Positions 16,659 to 26,850 are shown, counted from the first letter of the stretch. The stretch is 64,000 bases of DNA from Vitreoscilla filiformis (GCF_002222655.1 NZ_CP022423.1:3400896-3464895), one strand, 5' to 3'. Made by a program: numbers and translations. Notes: generated by a model from the letters alone, not told the origin.

Positions 16659-18415
16659 TCCAGTACCGCATCGACGTGGCCGAGCCAGCGGCCCATCGCT
16701 TCCAAGTCACCCTCACGGTGGAGCGGCCAGATGCGGATTGCGTGCTGGCGCTGCCGGTGTGGATTCCGGGCAGTTACATGGTGCGCGAGTTCAGTCGCCA
16801 TGTGAGCGGTCTCCAAGCCCGGCAAGGCTCCGCCCAGCGGCCCGTGGTGGCGCTGGACAAAACCACGTGGCGCGTCGCTTGCACCGGTCGGGCGGCGTTG
16901 GTGCTGCGGTATGAGGTGTACGCCTTCGACCCCTCGGTGCGCTGCGCGTACCTGGACGACGAGCGGGGTTTCTTCAACCCCACCAGCCTGTGCCTGAGCG
17001 TGCGCGGTCGGGAGGGGGTGCCGCACGCCCTGCGCATCGCGCAGTTGCCCCGAGGCTGGGACGTGGCCACGGCCATGCCCCCCGCCGAACCGGCTGCCCA
17101 CGGCCCCGCCCACAGCTACCTGTGCGCCGACTATGACGAACTGGCCGATCACCCCGTCGAGCTGGGACGCTTCTGGCGAGGGTCGTTTGAAGCGGGGGGG
17201 GTGGCGCATGAGCTGGTGGTGTCCGGTGCATGGCCGCGTTTTGATGCGCAGCGCCTGCTGGCCGACACCCAGCGCATCTGCACCGCACAAATCGCCTTCT
17301 GGCATGGTGCGGACGCGACGCCCGACGCGGTGCCCTTCCAGCGTTACGTCTTCCTGCTGAATGTGGTGGAAGACGGCTACGGGGGTTTGGAACACCGCGC
17401 CAGCACCGCACTGATTGCAAATCGCCGCGACTTGCCGCGCCAAGGCCAGCCCGAGACCTCCGAGGGCTATCAAACCTTGCTGGGCTTGATCAGCCACGAG
17501 TATTTCCATACGTGGAACGTCAAGCGCCTCAAGCCGCTGGAGTTTGGGCGCTACGACTACAGCCGCGAGAACTACACCGAACTGTTGTGGTTCTTCGAAG
17601 GCTTCACGTCGTATTACGACGATTTGTTCTTGCGCCGCATCGGCCTCATGAGCGTCGATCGTTACTTGCGGGCGCTGGGGCGTACGCTGAATGCCGTCGC
17701 CAGCACCCCCGGCCAGCGCGTGCAAAGCGTGGCCGAAGCGAGTTTTGACGCCTGGGTGAAGTACTACCGCCCCGACGAAAACAGCCTCAACGTCACGGTG
17801 AGTTACTACGCCAAAGGCTCGCTGCTGGCGTGGCTGCTGGACATGCGTTTGCGAACCGCCGGCACCGGTACGCTGGACGATTTGATGCGCACCCTCTGGC
17901 AACGCCATGCCACCACCGGCCTGTGCGAAACCGACGTGCTGGACGCTGTGCGCGAACAAGCCGGCCCCCCCCTTGCGGACGAGCTGGCGCATTGGATCCA
18001 CGCCCGCGCCGAGCTGCCCTTGGCGCCTGCCCTGGCGGTCATGGGTCTGCACACCCCCACAGAAGCGCCGACCAAAACGAGTTGGGCCACGCGCTGGGGC
18101 CTCAAATTGAGTGAAAGCGGCGGCAGCGTGGTGGTGAAAGGTGTGCTGCGCGGCAGTTGCGCCGAAGCGGCAGGCGTGTCGGCGGGGGATGAGATTTTGG
18201 CGGTGGACGGGTGGCGCGTCCGTCGCTTGGAGGATGCCCGCCAATGGGTGGCGCCAGACGCTGCCTGCGAGTGGCTGGTGGGCCGGGGCCAACGGGTGCG
18301 CCGTCTGACGTTCGATCCCACCCAAGGCACGGCGATTCAGCCGGTCTCGCTCACGTTGCAAACCGGGTTGGATGACACCACCCGCGCCCGGCGCAGCGCC
18401 TGGCTGGGGGAGTGA
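16655..18415 (+). CDS. M61-family metallopeptidase with PDZ domain
   Basis: The 586-residue protein is of the glycyl aminopeptidase/M61 type. It has an N-terminal beta-rich domain (IPGSYMVREFSRHV near 35-50) and a gluzincin domain with HEYFHTWNVKRLKP near 280, whose two His bind zinc. The downstream catalytic region contains ELLWFFEGFTSYYDD, which supplies the Glu ligand. A C-terminal PDZ-like region follows (GSCAEAAGVSAGDEILAVDG near 510). The start at 16655 overlaps the DUF3429 stop; longer starts would run through that gene. No signal peptide is seen, so it is probably cytoplasmic. The physiological substrate is unknown. Confidence 0.93.
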   Translation: MIQYRIDVAEPAAHRFQVTLTVERPDADCVLALPVWIPGSYMVREFSRHVSGLQARQGSAQRPVVALDKTTWRVACTGRAALVLRYEVYAFDPSVRCAYLDDERGFFNPTSLCLSVRGREGVPHALRIAQLPRGWDVATAMPPAEPAAHGPAHSYLCADYDELADHPVELGRFWRGSFEAGGVAHELVVSGAWPRFDAQRLLADTQRICTAQIAFWHGADATPDAVPFQRYVFLLNVVEDGYGGLEHRASTALIANRRDLPRQGQPETSEGYQTLLGLISHEYFHTWNVKRLKPLEFGRYDYSRENYTELLWFFEGFTSYYDDLFLRRIGLMSVDRYLRALGRTLNAVASTPGQRVQSVAEASFDAWVKYYRPDENSLNVTVSYYAKGSLLAWLLDMRLRTAGTGTLDDLMRTLWQRHATTGLCETDVLDAVREQAGPPLADELAHWIHARAELPLAPALAVMGLHTPTEAPTKTSWATRWGLKLSESGGSVVVKGVLRGSCAEAAGVSAGDEILAVDGWRVRRLEDARQWVAPDAACEWLVGRGQRVRRLTFDPTQGTAIQPVSLTLQTGLDDTTRARRSAWLGE

Positions 18416-18421
18416 CCTGGC

Positions 18422-19522
18422 ATGAGGCGGGCCTTCGCCGCCGGGCGCCCGCCCTGGCGGCGTCTGGGGTGGTGGGGTTTGGTGGCGGGGGTGCTGCTGG
18501 GCCATGTCTGGCTGGGGGATCGTTGGGCGCTGTGGGGCGCTGGCAACCAGGCGCCTCCCCCACCCCCGCCCATTGACGTGGCGTTCGTGCAAACGCTGGC
18601 GCTGAGTGCGCCGCCGGTGGTCGGCCCATCTCCCCAAACGGTGGCAACACCAACGCCGATGGCCGCTCCCCGTGCCTCGGCTCCGATGCCTGCGGCGTCA
18701 GCGGCTTCAGCGGTGACCGAGGTCGCGCCGCTGGAGGTTGCCACCGCCGCGTCCGCCACGCCGGCTTCGGATGGCGCCAGCGCAGCGGGGGCGGCTTCGG
18801 TTGCGTCATCGGAGGTGGTGGCCTCGATCGAGATGGCCCCGCCAGCGGCGCCCGCCTTCGATTGGCCCCCCTCGACTCGGCTGGACTATCGCCTCGAAGG
18901 CTACCGTAATGGCCCGTTGCAGGGTGATGCGCGTGTCGAGTGGCGCCGCCAGGGGGAACAGTATGAGGTGATGGTGTCCGTGCGTCTGCCCCCGTGGTTT
19001 GAGCGGCGCATGATCAGCCACGGTGTGATCGGCCCCACTGGCCTCATGCCGCGCCGCTACGACCAAGAAACCGAGGTGGCCCTGCGGGATTTGCGTCGCG
19101 CCACGGTGCTGCTGGCCCCCGATGGCGAAGTGACCTTGGCCAACGGCCAGTCCGCCCAAGCGCCCGCCGGAGTGCAGGATTCGGCCAGCCAGTTTGTGCA
19201 AATCACCTGGCTGTTCCTCACCCAGGCGGCGCGCCTGCCCGTCGGAGCGGAGGTGAGGTTGCCGCTGGTGCTGCCACACCGCGTCGGCGAATGGGTTTAC
19301 GACGTGGTGGCCCAAGAAACCGTGTTCCTGCCCATCGGGCCGGTGGAAGCGCTGCACCTCAAACCTCGGCCTCATAGCGGCAAACCGAACGAAGTGTCCG
19401 TGGAGATGTGGATGGCGCCGCAACTCCAATACCTGCCCGTGCGCCTGCGCTTGCAGCAAGACGCGAACACGCACCTGGAACTCACCCTCAAGCAGGCACC
19501 CTTGCAAGCGACAGGGCCGTGA
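18422..19522 (+). CDS. DUF3108 protein with N-terminal membrane anchor and Pro/Ala linker
   Basis: The 366-residue protein has an N-terminal membrane segment (about 15-33), a long Pro/Ala/Val low-complexity linker (about 40-150, including a polyproline run) and a beta-rich DUF3108 domain (about 155-360, from [12 protein letters not shown] to LHLELTLKQ). It resembles TonB-style periplasm-spanning architecture, with the folded domain probably in the periplasm. Function is unknown. It starts 6 bases after the M61 stop, so DUF3429, M61 and DUF3108 form a tight operon. Confidence 0.85.
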   Translation: MRRAFAAGRPPWRRLGWWGLVAGVLLGHVWLGDRWALWGAGNQAPPPPPPIDVAFVQTLALSAPPVVGPSPQTVATPTPMAAPRASAPMPAASAASAVTEVAPLEVATAASATPASDGASAAGAASVASSEVVASIEMAPPAAPAFDWPPSTRLDYRLEGYRNGPLQGDARVEWRRQGEQYEVMVSVRLPPWFERRMISHGVIGPTGLMPRRYDQETEVALRDLRRATVLLAPDGEVTLANGQSAQAPAGVQDSASQFVQITWLFLTQAARLPVGAEVRLPLVLPHRVGEWVYDVVAQETVFLPIGPVEALHLKPRPHSGKPNEVSVEMWMAPQLQYLPVRLRLQQDANTHLELTLKQAPLQATGP

Positions 19523-19578
19523 GAATGGCGCGCTGTGATTTCTCGAACCCCTCAACTGTTTTGTGTGGAGAACTTGGC

Positions 19579-20367
19579 ATGAGCTATGAATGCATCCTGA
19601 CCGACGTGCGCGGTGACGCAGCGCTGAAAACCGGCGTCATCACCCTGAACCGCCCCAAGCAGCTCAACGCGCTGAACGATCAGCTCATGGACGAGCTGGG
19701 CCAAGCGCTGTTGGCGTTCGATGCCGATCCGACCATCGGCTGCATCATCCTCACGGGCAGCGAGAAGGCGTTTGCAGCCGGGGCGGACATCGCCGCCATG
19801 GCCAAGCTGACCCACATGCAAGCGCACACCCGCCAGTACATCAGCCGCAACTGGGAGGTGATTCGCCAAGTGCGCAAGCCGGTGATCGCGGCGGTGGCCG
19901 GTTTCGCCCTGGGCGGTGGCTGCGAAGTGGCGATGATGTGCGACATCCTGCTGGCCGCCGACACCGCCAAGTTCGGCCAACCTGAGATCAAACTCGGCAT
20001 CATCCCTGGGGCGGGCGGCACGCAGCGTTTGCCGCGTGCCATCGGCAAGGCCAAGGCCATGGAGCTGCTGCTGACCGGTCGCATGATGGGCGCTGAGGAA
20101 GCGGAGCGGGCGGGGTTGGTGTCGCGCATCGTGCCGGCCGCGACGTTGATGGACGAAGCGCTGGCGGTGGCTGAGCAGATCAACGGCATGAGCCAGCCCA
20201 GCGTGGCCTTGCTCAAAGAATGCGTGAACGAGGCGTTTGAAAGCGGTTTGTCCAGCGGCGTTCAGGCCGAGCGTCGGGTGTTCCACTCGCTGTTCGGCAC
20301 CGAAGACCAGCAAGAAGGCATGGACGCCTTCCTGAACAAACGCAAAGCCGTGTTCACCCACCGCTGA
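19579..20367 (+). CDS. Enoyl-CoA hydratase/isomerase (crotonase family)
   Basis: The 262-residue crotonase-fold enzyme has the oxyanion-hole motif AFAAGADI near 67 and [15 protein letters not shown] near 111. The second catalytic segment [20 protein letters not shown] is near 137. Both glutamates expected in true hydratases (CEVAMM and PEIKLG) are present, so it probably hydrates short-chain enoyl-CoA in beta-oxidation. The start at 19579 was chosen because earlier in-frame ATGs lie inside the DUF3108 gene. Its 3' end overlaps the convergent glycosyltransferase gene by 14 bases. Confidence 0.95.
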   Translation: MSYECILTDVRGDAALKTGVITLNRPKQLNALNDQLMDELGQALLAFDADPTIGCIILTGSEKAFAAGADIAAMAKLTHMQAHTRQYISRNWEVIRQVRKPVIAAVAGFALGGGCEVAMMCDILLAADTAKFGQPEIKLGIIPGAGGTQRLPRAIGKAKAMELLLTGRMMGAEEAERAGLVSRIVPAATLMDEALAVAEQINGMSQPSVALLKECVNEAFESGLSSGVQAERRVFHSLFGTEDQQEGMDAFLNKRKAVFTHR

Positions 20368-21649
20368 GCGCGGCACACACGGCCTGCACGGCGGCGTTGG
20401 GCGCACCGGGCCGGGACGGTGTGACGTCCGGCGGCGGCGCCCCACGCGGGGCCGCCAAGGCTTGGCGCAGGGCCGCCACCAGCGCCGGGCCGCGTTGCTC
20501 ACGCGGGGCCAAGCCGAGGCCAGCGTGCATCCAGCGCAGGCGGGCGCCGTTGTCGAACTGATCGTAGGCCGAGGGCAACAGCACTTGCGGCACCCCCGCT
20601 GCCAGCCCTTGGGCACAACTGCCGATGCCGCCGTGGTGCGCGAACGCCTGCGCCCACGGCAGCACCTGCGCCAAGCTGACCCAGCGGCGTTTGCACACGC
20701 GGGGGCTGAGGGCGGGGGCGTTCGCGGCGTCATCAGCGGCTTGACCGAGCCACAGCACACGTGCTGCCCCCGATTGCGCCAGATGCTGTGCCGCTTCCGC
20801 CAGCGCCGCGTGCCGCCCCCCCGAAGCCGAACCGGGAAACGCCACCAGCAACGGCGGCGCCTGGGGTGACGGCGCACAAAATGCCGCCAGCGCGGCATCC
20901 AACGCGGGCGGGGTGGCGTGGCTTTCATACAGCGGAAAACCGGTGCAGTACACGGGCACGGGCCAGTCGGTGGCCATGGGGCCGAAGGTGTCGGGGAACA
21001 GGCCCAGCACTTGGTCGGGCGCATGCAGCCAACGGGCGAACACCGGTTCGCGCAACACCGGCAGGCCGTGCGCCAGCCGCCAAGCGTTGAGGCGCGGCGC
21101 GGCCATGGGTTCGAGTTTGCTGCGATCCAGCAAGGCCCACAGCCCTTGGCGCATCGGGCGGGGCAGCCAACGCGGCACCGGCCACGCGCCCATGAACATC
21201 GGGTCTTCGCAGGAGCGCAAACCCATCGGTGCCAGATGGCCGGTGCTCAGGTGCAGCGGCAGCAGCTCGCGGGCCAGACGAGCGCCCACCGTCAACGGGG
21301 AAGCCAGCACGCGCAGCGGGCGGGGGCTGTCGGTGCAAAGCTGGCGCAGCGCGGCAACGGTTGGATCGATGGCCGGCACCGCCATGTGACGCCACAGCAC
21401 ACCGAATCCCCGGATCGGGTGCCACAAGCCCGGATGCTGGAGCGTGCGCTGGTGGGCCGCCGCGTCCAAGATCGGCATGAAGGGCACGCCTTGGGCGGCC
21501 ACTTCGTCCCGATGGGGTTCAGCCGACAGCAAGCACACATCCTCCCCCTGCTCGTGCAAGGCGCGGGCGACGGCCAAAAACGGGTGTAAGTCCCCCGCGC
21601 TGCCCAGCGTGGCGATGGCGTAGCGCGGACGCAAGTCGGCCCCGCTCAC
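20354..21649 (-). CDS. Family 1 (UGT-type) glycosyltransferase
   Basis: The 431-residue GT-B enzyme begins with [19 protein letters not shown], the acceptor-domain start of sterol/macrolide-type glycosyltransferases. The nucleotide-sugar donor site is [20 protein letters not shown] followed by [12 protein letters not shown] near 345-385. The GTG start at 21649 overlaps the previous gene's stop (GTGA), so translation is coupled; the frame is open upstream but is not homologous there. It is the last gene of the P450/hydrolase operon and probably adds a sugar to the lipid-like or polyketide-like product of the cluster. The acceptor is unknown. Confidence 0.88.
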   Translation of the reverse strand: MSGADLRPRYAIATLGSAGDLHPFLAVARALHEQGEDVCLLSAEPHRDEVAAQGVPFMPILDAAAHQRTLQHPGLWHPIRGFGVLWRHMAVPAIDPTVAALRQLCTDSPRPLRVLASPLTVGARLARELLPLHLSTGHLAPMGLRSCEDPMFMGAWPVPRWLPRPMRQGLWALLDRSKLEPMAAPRLNAWRLAHGLPVLREPVFARWLHAPDQVLGLFPDTFGPMATDWPVPVYCTGFPLYESHATPPALDAALAAFCAPSPQAPPLLVAFPGSASGGRHAALAEAAQHLAQSGAARVLWLGQAADDAANAPALSPRVCKRRWVSLAQVLPWAQAFAHHGGIGSCAQGLAAGVPQVLLPSAYDQFDNGARLRWMHAGLGLAPREQRGPALVAALRQALAAPRGAPPPDVTPSRPGAPNAAVQAVCAALSGG

Positions 21650-22884
21650 AGGCCTGGGCCGCCCAGGCGTTGGAACTGGCGGAAATCCGTCACGCTCGGG
21701 CGCTCGGCGTGGCGTTGGGCCAACGTCAGCGGGCCGGCGGTGAGGGCGAAATAGTCGTACTCCCCGGGGCACTCGGTGGCCATGAGGTATTGGAAGTGGC
21801 AGCGGAATTTGTCCTGGCGCACCGCCTGGTAGGTGGCTGGGGTGAAATGCTGCGCGAAGCGTGGGTTCAGCAGCTTGGGCGGGGCACCGGTGCGTTCGTG
21901 CGGGGGCGCGCCCACCCAGGCCGGCGCCGTGGGATCGACCAGCGGGAAGCAGCACCCATCCGGTGGGGCGCCATAGTCCACCCAATGCAGCGCCGTGCCT
22001 TGCGCCCGGTGCAGCGTGCGCAACTCCGCGCGGAAGGTGTCGGCTTCGGGTTGGTAGCTCAACAAGGGCGAGCAATGGCCCAGGGTCAGCAGGGACAGCG
22101 GCGTCGCCTTTGCTCCTTCCGCCTTCAACCGTTGCAGCGCCCGGGCGGCCACGATCATCGCCATCATCGCGCCCGAGCTGTGGCCGATGAGCAGCACCTC
22201 GTCCCAGGTGCCGGCGCGCAGTTGGGCGGCCACATGGTCGGCGAAATGATCGAGGCGGGCTTCCAAATCCGGCGTCTGGCCTGGGCCTTGTTCAGCCAGA
22301 CAGGCCAAACTCCGCATCAGCCAAGCCATGTTGGTGCGCCGTTCGGCCACAGTGCCGAACCACGCCAGCGCCGGCAAGCCCAGCGCCACCAGCGCCACCG
22401 TCCCACCGATGTGATCGGCAGACGCCAACCCAAGCGCCGCCGTCAGCAGCCCGAGCAGCAGCAGCCCCAGCAGCACGATCATGGCGCCCGGCAGCGCAAT
22501 GGCCACGAACATCGGCCACGATGTTTTCATGGCGCGCCACATCACGCCGTTGCCCCACATGGCCTGCGTGGCAAACAACGTGCGTTGGAACAGCGCCCAG
22601 CGGCCACGCGGCCAGTAGTCCCGCACCACGTCGTCCCAGCGCAGGAACTCGTAGCGGGTGCTGACGGGCTCGGTCGCGCCATCGGTGCGGCCTTGCACCT
22701 CCCACCAGGCGATGTGTTCGCTGGCTTTGCGGCGCCGGCCCACCTCCAAGGTGTGGCCGCTGGCTTGGGCTTGCCGGGCGGCTTCGGTGCTGTAAAGCTG
22801 GTGGTAGTGCGCTGGCCCTTGCGGATCGAATCCGCTGAGGTACAGCGCCAGGCGGCGGCGGACAGAATGCGGGGCAGCGCTCAT
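21646..22884 (-). CDS. Membrane-embedded alpha/beta hydrolase, copy 1
   Basis: The 412-residue protein starts with a strand plus the unusual motif GFDPQGPAHYHQLY (about 18-31) and has two membrane helices (about 128-150 and 162-180). An alpha/beta-hydrolase nucleophile elbow, GHSSG, is near 239, and a late DYGAPPDG region follows. It is paralogous to the hydrolase at 24682-25827, with the same N-terminal motif, the same TM placement and the same SLLTLGHC segment after the nucleophile. Esterase or acyltransferase activity at the membrane is likely, but the substrate is unknown. It starts 10 bases after the small membrane protein's stop. Confidence 0.75.
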   Translation of the reverse strand: MSAAPHSVRRRLALYLSGFDPQGPAHYHQLYSTEAARQAQASGHTLEVGRRRKASEHIAWWEVQGRTDGATEPVSTRYEFLRWDDVVRDYWPRGRWALFQRTLFATQAMWGNGVMWRAMKTSWPMFVAIALPGAMIVLLGLLLLGLLTAALGLASADHIGGTVALVALGLPALAWFGTVAERRTNMAWLMRSLACLAEQGPGQTPDLEARLDHFADHVAAQLRAGTWDEVLLIGHSSGAMMAMIVAARALQRLKAEGAKATPLSLLTLGHCSPLLSYQPEADTFRAELRTLHRAQGTALHWVDYGAPPDGCCFPLVDPTAPAWVGAPPHERTGAPPKLLNPRFAQHFTPATYQAVRQDKFRCHFQYLMATECPGEYDYFALTAGPLTLAQRHAERPSVTDFRQFQRLGGPGL

Positions 22885-22894
22885 GCAAAACCCT

Positions 22895-23242
22895 TCAGCG
22901 GATGGTCTGTTGATGCAAGCCCTTGGCCAGCATCAGATCGACGATGGGTTGTTCGCGCTTGTTGGCGCGGCGGCAGTGATCCTTCTGGAAAGCGTCCGTC
23001 ATGCGGATGACGATGCGCGCCCAGCGGCGGTTGTCCCGCTCGCGCCAAGCGTGCGAGGACACCGACTCCCACGCATAACCGTTGAACAGCGTGGCATTGA
23101 CGAAGTGATCCAACGCCCGCACCCCCGCCCGACCGCGCTCGGTGCGACCGAAAAAGCCCACCCACACCAGCAGCAAATAACCCAGCACCGCCAGGGGCAC
23201 GATGGCCGTCATCAACACAAAACCCGCCAGCCGTTCCTTCAT
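22895..23242 (-). CDS. Small membrane protein of the P450 operon
   Basis: The 115-residue protein has one strong N-terminal membrane helix (about 5-27), then a soluble region rich in Arg, Trp and His (VSSHAWRERDNRRWARIVIR). The start at 23242 lies 4 bases after the P450 stop; an earlier start at 23263 would overlap it. No family was recognised. Its invariable place between the P450 and hydrolase 1 suggests a helper or scaffold role for a membrane-bound modification complex, which is inference. Confidence 0.65.
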   Translation of the reverse strand: MKERLAGFVLMTAIVPLAVLGYLLLVWVGFFGRTERGRAGVRALDHFVNATLFNGYAWESVSSHAWRERDNRRWARIVIRMTDAFQKDHCRRANKREQPIVDLMLAKGLHQQTIR

Positions 23243-23246
23243 TGCT

Positions 23247-24665
23247 TCACCGATCCCGCGCAAACACCTTCAGAGGGATGCCATTTTCAGCGCGCAGCGT
23301 CAGGCGGCCCACGGGTTCGGGGCGGTGGCCCGGCACGGGTTCGAAGCGGAAGTGACGTGCCAGCGTCGACAGGATGAGCGTGGCCTCCTGCAACGCAAAC
23401 GCCGCACCGATGCACACACGCGGCCCCATGCCAAACGGCAGGTAGGCTTTTCTGAGCGACTCGCGGGTGGTCATCGGGGTGGTGTCTTCGGTGTGGGTGT
23501 AGCGGTCGGGGTCGAACTCGTCGGGGCGGGCCCAGAACTGGCGGTGGCGCTGGATCAGCCAAGGCGAGATCATCACCGAGCCGCCTGGCTTGACGGTTTT
23601 ATCCCCCAGCGGGCAGCCGGTTTCCGAGGCGCGTACCAAAAAGCCCACTGGCGGGAACAGCCGCAGCGATTCGCGGAACACGTTGCGCGACAGTTCCAAA
23701 TCCTTCAGCCCGCTCGGATCGGTGCCCACGGCGCCGAGTTTGTCCAGAGACTCTTGGTGCAGCCGCTCTTGCACGTCCGGCGCATTCGCCAGCAGGTGCA
23801 GCGACCACGACAGCGCACTGGCCGACGTTTCGTGCCCCGCCAAAAACAGCATCGCCACCTGATCGACCAGCTCATCAAACGTGAACCCTTGGCCGGTTTC
23901 AGCGTTGCGCACGCGCAGCAAGGTGGCCAGGATGTCCCCCCCGGTTTCGACGCCCTCGGTGTTGCCGCTGGCCAGCGCGGTTTGGTAGGCGTCGTAACGC
24001 GGGCGGATGAGTTGCACGATGAGTTTGCGGATGTCCTCCGCCGCCCGGCGGCTGCGGCGGATTTGCCACCACGGGCGCAGCCAACGCAATCCGAAGAAAG
24101 CCGGCAACATCAGGCGCGGCGCCATGTCTTGGTAGCGGGCGAAGGCGTCAAAAATCAGCCGGGCGCCTTCGCTGTCCAGCGACTTGGACAAGATGGTGCG
24201 CAAGATGATGTCGGCGGCCACATGGGTCATCTCCACTTCGAGGTCGTACACCGCGCCCTCGGGCACTTGGCGCAGGCGCTCCACCATGGCCTGCGCCGCA
24301 TCGCGCATGCGCCCGAACACCAGCTTGACCCGCGCCGCTTCGAAGGATGGATCCATCAAATCGCGCTGGCGCTGCCACACCTCGCCGTTGGTGGTGAAGA
24401 TGCTGTCGCCCAGCAGGGGGCGCAGCGCTTCGCCCAACATTTCGTGTTTGGGGAAACGATCGGCGTTGTCCATCACCTCGCGCACCAAGGCGGGATCGTT
24501 CACCATGTACAGATCCACGCCGGGGAAATGCACCTCGCCCATTTTCATGTGGTAGCTGCGCTCGTACAGCCCATCCAGCCAAGAGCGGCGCTTGCTAAAG
24601 AACATGCGCCAAGCGGGGGTTTTGTCCGAGACAGGACGGGGGTAGTAAGGGCAGAAACGGCTCAT
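23247..24665 (-). CDS. Cytochrome P450 (membrane-lipid or secondary-metabolite cluster)
   Basis: The 472-residue P450 carries all diagnostic motifs. The I-helix oxygen-activation site is LAGHETSA near 290, the K-helix ExxR is ESLR near 345, and the heme loop is FGMGPRVCIGAAFA near 420, with Cys as the heme ligand. Overall it resembles the long bacterial CYP4/CYP102-like type that hydroxylates fatty or isoprenoid chains; substrate is inference only. The start at 24665 was preferred over 24707, which would overlap the upstream hydrolase. No dedicated ferredoxin is in this operon. Confidence 0.92.
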   Translation of the reverse strand: MSRFCPYYPRPVSDKTPAWRMFFSKRRSWLDGLYERSYHMKMGEVHFPGVDLYMVNDPALVREVMDNADRFPKHEMLGEALRPLLGDSIFTTNGEVWQRQRDLMDPSFEAARVKLVFGRMRDAAQAMVERLRQVPEGAVYDLEVEMTHVAADIILRTILSKSLDSEGARLIFDAFARYQDMAPRLMLPAFFGLRWLRPWWQIRRSRRAAEDIRKLIVQLIRPRYDAYQTALASGNTEGVETGGDILATLLRVRNAETGQGFTFDELVDQVAMLFLAGHETSASALSWSLHLLANAPDVQERLHQESLDKLGAVGTDPSGLKDLELSRNVFRESLRLFPPVGFLVRASETGCPLGDKTVKPGGSVMISPWLIQRHRQFWARPDEFDPDRYTHTEDTTPMTTRESLRKAYLPFGMGPRVCIGAAFALQEATLILSTLARHFRFEPVPGHRPEPVGRLTLRAENGIPLKVFARDR

Positions 24666-24681
24666 GGTGCGAGGGCCACCG

Positions 24682-25827
24682 TCAGGCAGCGCGAAAGTGG
24701 GAGGCATGCTGCGCGGCCAACGTCAAAGGGCTGGCCGTCAGGGCGACGGGATCGTAGCCATCGGGTAAGTCGGGTGCCTTGATGTATTGCATGTGCAGGC
24801 CGTGACGCTTGTGCCAGGGCATGAGGCTGCGGTAGTGAACGGGGCTGAGGACACGGTGAAAACGCGGCGACAACGCCAAGCGCCGAGTTCGACCCTGGCC
24901 ATGCAGCCACGGGGGGGTGTGGGCGAACACGGCCCAATCGGCGGGAGCCGAGTAGTCAATCCAGGTGAGTTGGGGCACATCGACCAGGGCGGCCAGTTGT
25001 TCGCGCAGCCGTTGGGCGGGGGGTTGCAGCGCCAAGATGGGCACGCAATGCCCCAGCGTCAGCAAAGACAGCGCGGGGCCTCGCGTGCCCAGCCAAGGGG
25101 CTTTTTCCAGCGCCCTGGCCATGACTTGGGCAGCCAAAATCGTGCCGGTGCTGTGCCCGACCAACAGCAACTCTTGGAGATCGGGCGCTTGGGCGGCGAT
25201 GATGAGGTGATCGGCAAAAGCGTCGATGCGCTGATCCAGCTCGGGCAGTTGTTCGCGTGCTTGGGCGAAGGTGAACCCGTAGAGGCGCAGCAGCCATTCA
25301 CTGTCCAGCCAGTGCGCCAGCCAGCGCCAGAGCCCGACGCTCAGGCCAAATCCGATCAAGGCGCCCAGCAGTGCTGCGTCATCGTCGATGTGGCCCCACC
25401 ACGCACCCAGGCCGGTTCCCAAACCCAACACACCGATGCACAGCAGCAGCGGGAACAGCGCCAACCAAAAAGCCGAAGCGCCAGCGCGATGCACGCGGGC
25501 AAACGTGCCATCCAGGCCGGCGTGGCCGTAGACGAACCAGTAATCGTGCAGCACCCGGCCAAGGTGGCGCGGCCAGTGGGCCAACACGATGTCGTGCCAA
25601 CCCATGACCGTGTAGCGGGTGTGCATGGGATCTTGGTTGGGCTGCTGCCAATGCACCTCCCAGTGGGCGTAGATGCCGTCGCGCTGGCGCTGCTTGCTGA
25701 CGTGGACGGTTTCGCCCGCTGCCGAGGTCGGGCGCTGACTGGCCGCGTCACGGTACATGCGGTGATAGTGGGCCGAGCTTTTGGGGTCAAAGCCGCCGAT
25801 GAAAAGAACTTGCCGTTGCCAACTCAT
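24682..25827 (-). CDS. Membrane-embedded alpha/beta hydrolase, copy 2
   Basis: The 381-residue paralogue of the hydrolase at 21646 is the first gene of the five-gene operon. It shows the shared N-terminal motif GFDPKSSAHYHRMY, two or three membrane helices (about 118-170), the nucleophile elbow GHSTG near 227 and the following SLLTLGHC. The start at 25827 was chosen because the frame upstream is only translated repeat array. Two diverged copies flanking the P450 suggest two sequential acyl-transfer or hydrolysis steps, or a heteromeric enzyme. Function is unproven. Confidence 0.75.
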   Translation of the reverse strand: MSWQRQVLFIGGFDPKSSAHYHRMYRDAASQRPTSAAGETVHVSKQRQRDGIYAHWEVHWQQPNQDPMHTRYTVMGWHDIVLAHWPRHLGRVLHDYWFVYGHAGLDGTFARVHRAGASAFWLALFPLLLCIGVLGLGTGLGAWWGHIDDDAALLGALIGFGLSVGLWRWLAHWLDSEWLLRLYGFTFAQAREQLPELDQRIDAFADHLIIAAQAPDLQELLLVGHSTGTILAAQVMARALEKAPWLGTRGPALSLLTLGHCVPILALQPPAQRLREQLAALVDVPQLTWIDYSAPADWAVFAHTPPWLHGQGRTRRLALSPRFHRVLSPVHYRSLMPWHKRHGLHMQYIKAPDLPDGYDPVALTASPLTLAAQHASHFRAA

Positions 25828-25865
25828 GGGCGCATTGTCGGGGAGGCCGGAAGTGGCACCGCTTG

Positions 25866-26850
25866 GCTCCCCTCTCTCCTTGTGGGAGAGGGGATGGGGG
25901 AGAGGGGTTCGCAACACAACGACCTTTCTCTGCCATACCTCTGCTGCACCCTCCCCTGCTAAACAGGGCTGGATCTGACGGGGGCGTTTCCCCCCTCTCC
26001 CCAACCCCTCTCCCGCAAGGGGAGAGGGGCTTTTTGCGGGGGCGGGTGGTCTCGCATGCCTCCCTCTCCCCTTGCGGGAGAGGGCCGGGGAGAGGGGTTC
26101 GCAACACAACAACCGCTCCTCACCATGCCTCTGCTGCGCCCTCCCCTGCTAAACAGGGCTGGATCTGACGGGGGCGTTTCCCCCCCCTCCCCAACCCCTC
26201 TCCCACAAAGGGAGAGGGGCTTTTGCGGGGGCGGGTGGTCTCGCATGTCTCCCTCTCCCCTTGTGGGAGAGGGCCGGGGAGAGGGGTTCGCAACACAACA
26301 ACCGCTCCTCACCATGCCTCTGCTGCGCTCCCCTGCTAAACGGGGCTGGATCTGAAGGAGGCGTTTCCCCCCTCTCCCCAACCCCTCTCCCGCAAGGGGA
26401 GAGGGGCTTTTGCGGGGCGGGTGGTTTCGCATGTCTCCCTCTCCCCTTGTGGGAGAGGGCCGGGGAGAGGGGTTCGCAGCACAACAACCGCTCCTCACCA
26501 TGCATCTGCTGCGCCCGCTGCTAAACGGGGCTGGATATGGCTGGGGCGTTTCCCCCTCTCCCCAACCCCTCTCCCGCAAGGGGAGAGGGGCTTTTTGCGG
26601 GGGCGGGTGGTCTCGCATGTCTCCCTCTCCCCTTGCGGGAGAGGGCCGGGGAGAGGGGTTCGCAACACAACAACCGTTCCTCACCATGCCTCTGCTGCGC
26701 TCCCCTGCTAAACGGGGCTGGATCTGAAGGAGGCGTTTCCCCCCTCTCCCCAACCCCTCTCCCGCAAGGGGAGAGGGGCTTTTTGCGGGGCGGGTGGTCT
26801 CACATGTCTCCCTCTCCCCTTGCGGGAGAGGGCCGGGGAGAGGGGTTCGC
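25866..26850. repeat. Tandem array of about 188-bp palindromic repeat units
   Basis: The marker GGTTCGCAACACAAC recurs with its first five bases ending at 25910, 26100, 26289, 26475, 26661 and 26848, giving five units of 186-190 bp plus a partial one. Each unit alternates two inverted repeats: CCCTCTCCCC-TTGC-GGGAGAGGG and a longer CCCCTCTCCC/GGGAGAGGGG hairpin. Neighbouring units are nearly identical, with a few base changes. The array lies between the end of the FMN oxidase gene and the start of the P450 operon, so it must contain both a terminator and a promoter or be transcribed through. Open frames crossing it on both strands are artefacts of the repeats. Confidence 0.9.

Noticed and set aside
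16532..18637. 701-codon minus-strand frame opposite the M61 peptidase
   Set aside because: Arg/Gln/His-rich shadow with no motif; the plus strand encodes a complete gluzincin.
22292..23010. Long plus- and minus-strand frames overlapping the hydrolase and small membrane genes
   Set aside because: Compositional shadows; they do not respect the overlap-coupled operon on the minus strand.
25866..26850. CRISPR array
   Set aside because: Units are about 188 bp and identical along their whole length, with no short repeat plus unique spacer pattern and no cas genes.
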